Shown piece by piece: positions 63,852-64,000 of a stretch of 64,000 nucleotides of DNA (position 1 is its first letter; each line of letters begins with the position of its first letter). The stretch is from Clostridium ragsdalei P11 (lineage in GTDB: Bacteria; Bacillota; Clostridia; Clostridiales; Clostridiaceae), in assembly GCF_001675165.1 (NCBI RefSeq), contig NZ_LROS01000010.1, positions 1-64,000 of the forward strand, written 5' to 3'. The notes below the pieces were generated by a model that saw only the letters and a program-made list of their open reading frames with translations, was not told the origin of the DNA and ran no database searches. Position numbers and translations under genes: made by a program.

Positions 63852-64000
63852 ATGAAATTTTGTGGTATAGATGTACATTTAAGAACTCTGTCAATTGCAG
63901 AAATAGATGAGAATTTCAATGTAAATTTATTGAAAAATATGAACTTAAATGAATTAAAAGAATATATAAAAGCTACTCCTATAACTTTAATAGGAGTAGA
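63852..64000 (+). CDS. RNase H-like protein, N-terminus only (partial)
   Basis: 49 codons run off the right edge: MKFCGIDVHLRTLSIAEID at the start and ITLIGVD at the end. The GIDVH and GVD strands suggest an RNase H-like fold, either DUF429 or an IS110-type transposase. The visible part cannot decide; an IS110 protein would be a further mobile element. AAGGAGAG precedes ATG 63852. Confidence 0.55.
   Translation, partial: MKFCGIDVHLRTLSIAEIDENFNVNLLKNMNLNELKEYIKATPITLIGV

Overview
The window reads as chromosome of a low-GC, strictly anaerobic Firmicute, most likely Clostridium sensu stricto. The evidence is very AT-rich intergenic DNA, strong GGAGG ribosome sites, many GTG/TTG starts, a feoA-feoA-feoB/Fur/flavodoxin/DUF3793 iron cluster, dapL-type lysine synthesis and Bce-type peptide-antibiotic modules. 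I saw no rRNA, tRNA or CRISPR array. The species cannot be fixed from this sequence alone.

Layout. 0-6 kb: tail of an unknown gene, a cupin protein, AraC and GntR regulators, a tandem pair of paralogous small proteins, and an OPT-family transporter overlapping a PqqD-like gene. 6.2-11.6 kb: a Fur-box-controlled ferrous-iron cluster (feoA, feoA, feoB, HD-GYP, Fur, FeoC-like, flavodoxin, DUF3793). 11.7-15.1 kb: a soluble chemoreceptor, then csoR and a metal P-type ATPase with three matching operators. 15.2-23 kb: an AraC/hydrolase pair (the hydrolase apparently starts at ATT), then a second Fur-box unit, AraC-methyltransferase-ABC-ABC, that resembles siderophore-linked transport. 23-29 kb: glycosyltransferase plus autoregulated TetR, a MerR regulator with a duplicated C-terminal domain, a Crp-like regulator, an SDR and a secreted Ig-like protein. 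29.4-41 kb: a BceRS-like two-component system, MATE pump, cupin, radical SAM protein, minimal tyrosine recombinase, the BceAB-like ABC pair and two paralogous MFS pumps, with several gene remnants between them. 41.3 kb: dapL.

42.5-64 kb is an accessory and defence region. Its core is a complete four-gene Wadjet anti-plasmid operon in the order jetD-jetA-jetB-jetC, followed by an oppositely oriented ABC exporter, an AAA/PD-(D/E)XK protein, an intact IS256-family element (terminal repeats and 8-bp target duplication visible), an HXXEE membrane protein, a PLD-helicase-DUF3427 protein facing a Nudix hydrolase, and an AAA ATPase/TOPRIM pair resembling AbiL or RloB systems. A roughly 100-bp repeat occurs three times here, a 16-bp direct repeat brackets 55.5-61.9 kb, and a deleted second copy of the AAA/PD-(D/E)XK gene lies at 61.9 kb. 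Together these suggest serial duplication, insertion and deletion.

The best candidates for a second look are the Wadjet operon with its promoter palindrome, the TOPRIM partner that seems to have lost its catalytic segment, the repeat-bounded island, and the Fur-regulated AraC-methyltransferase-double-ABC unit.
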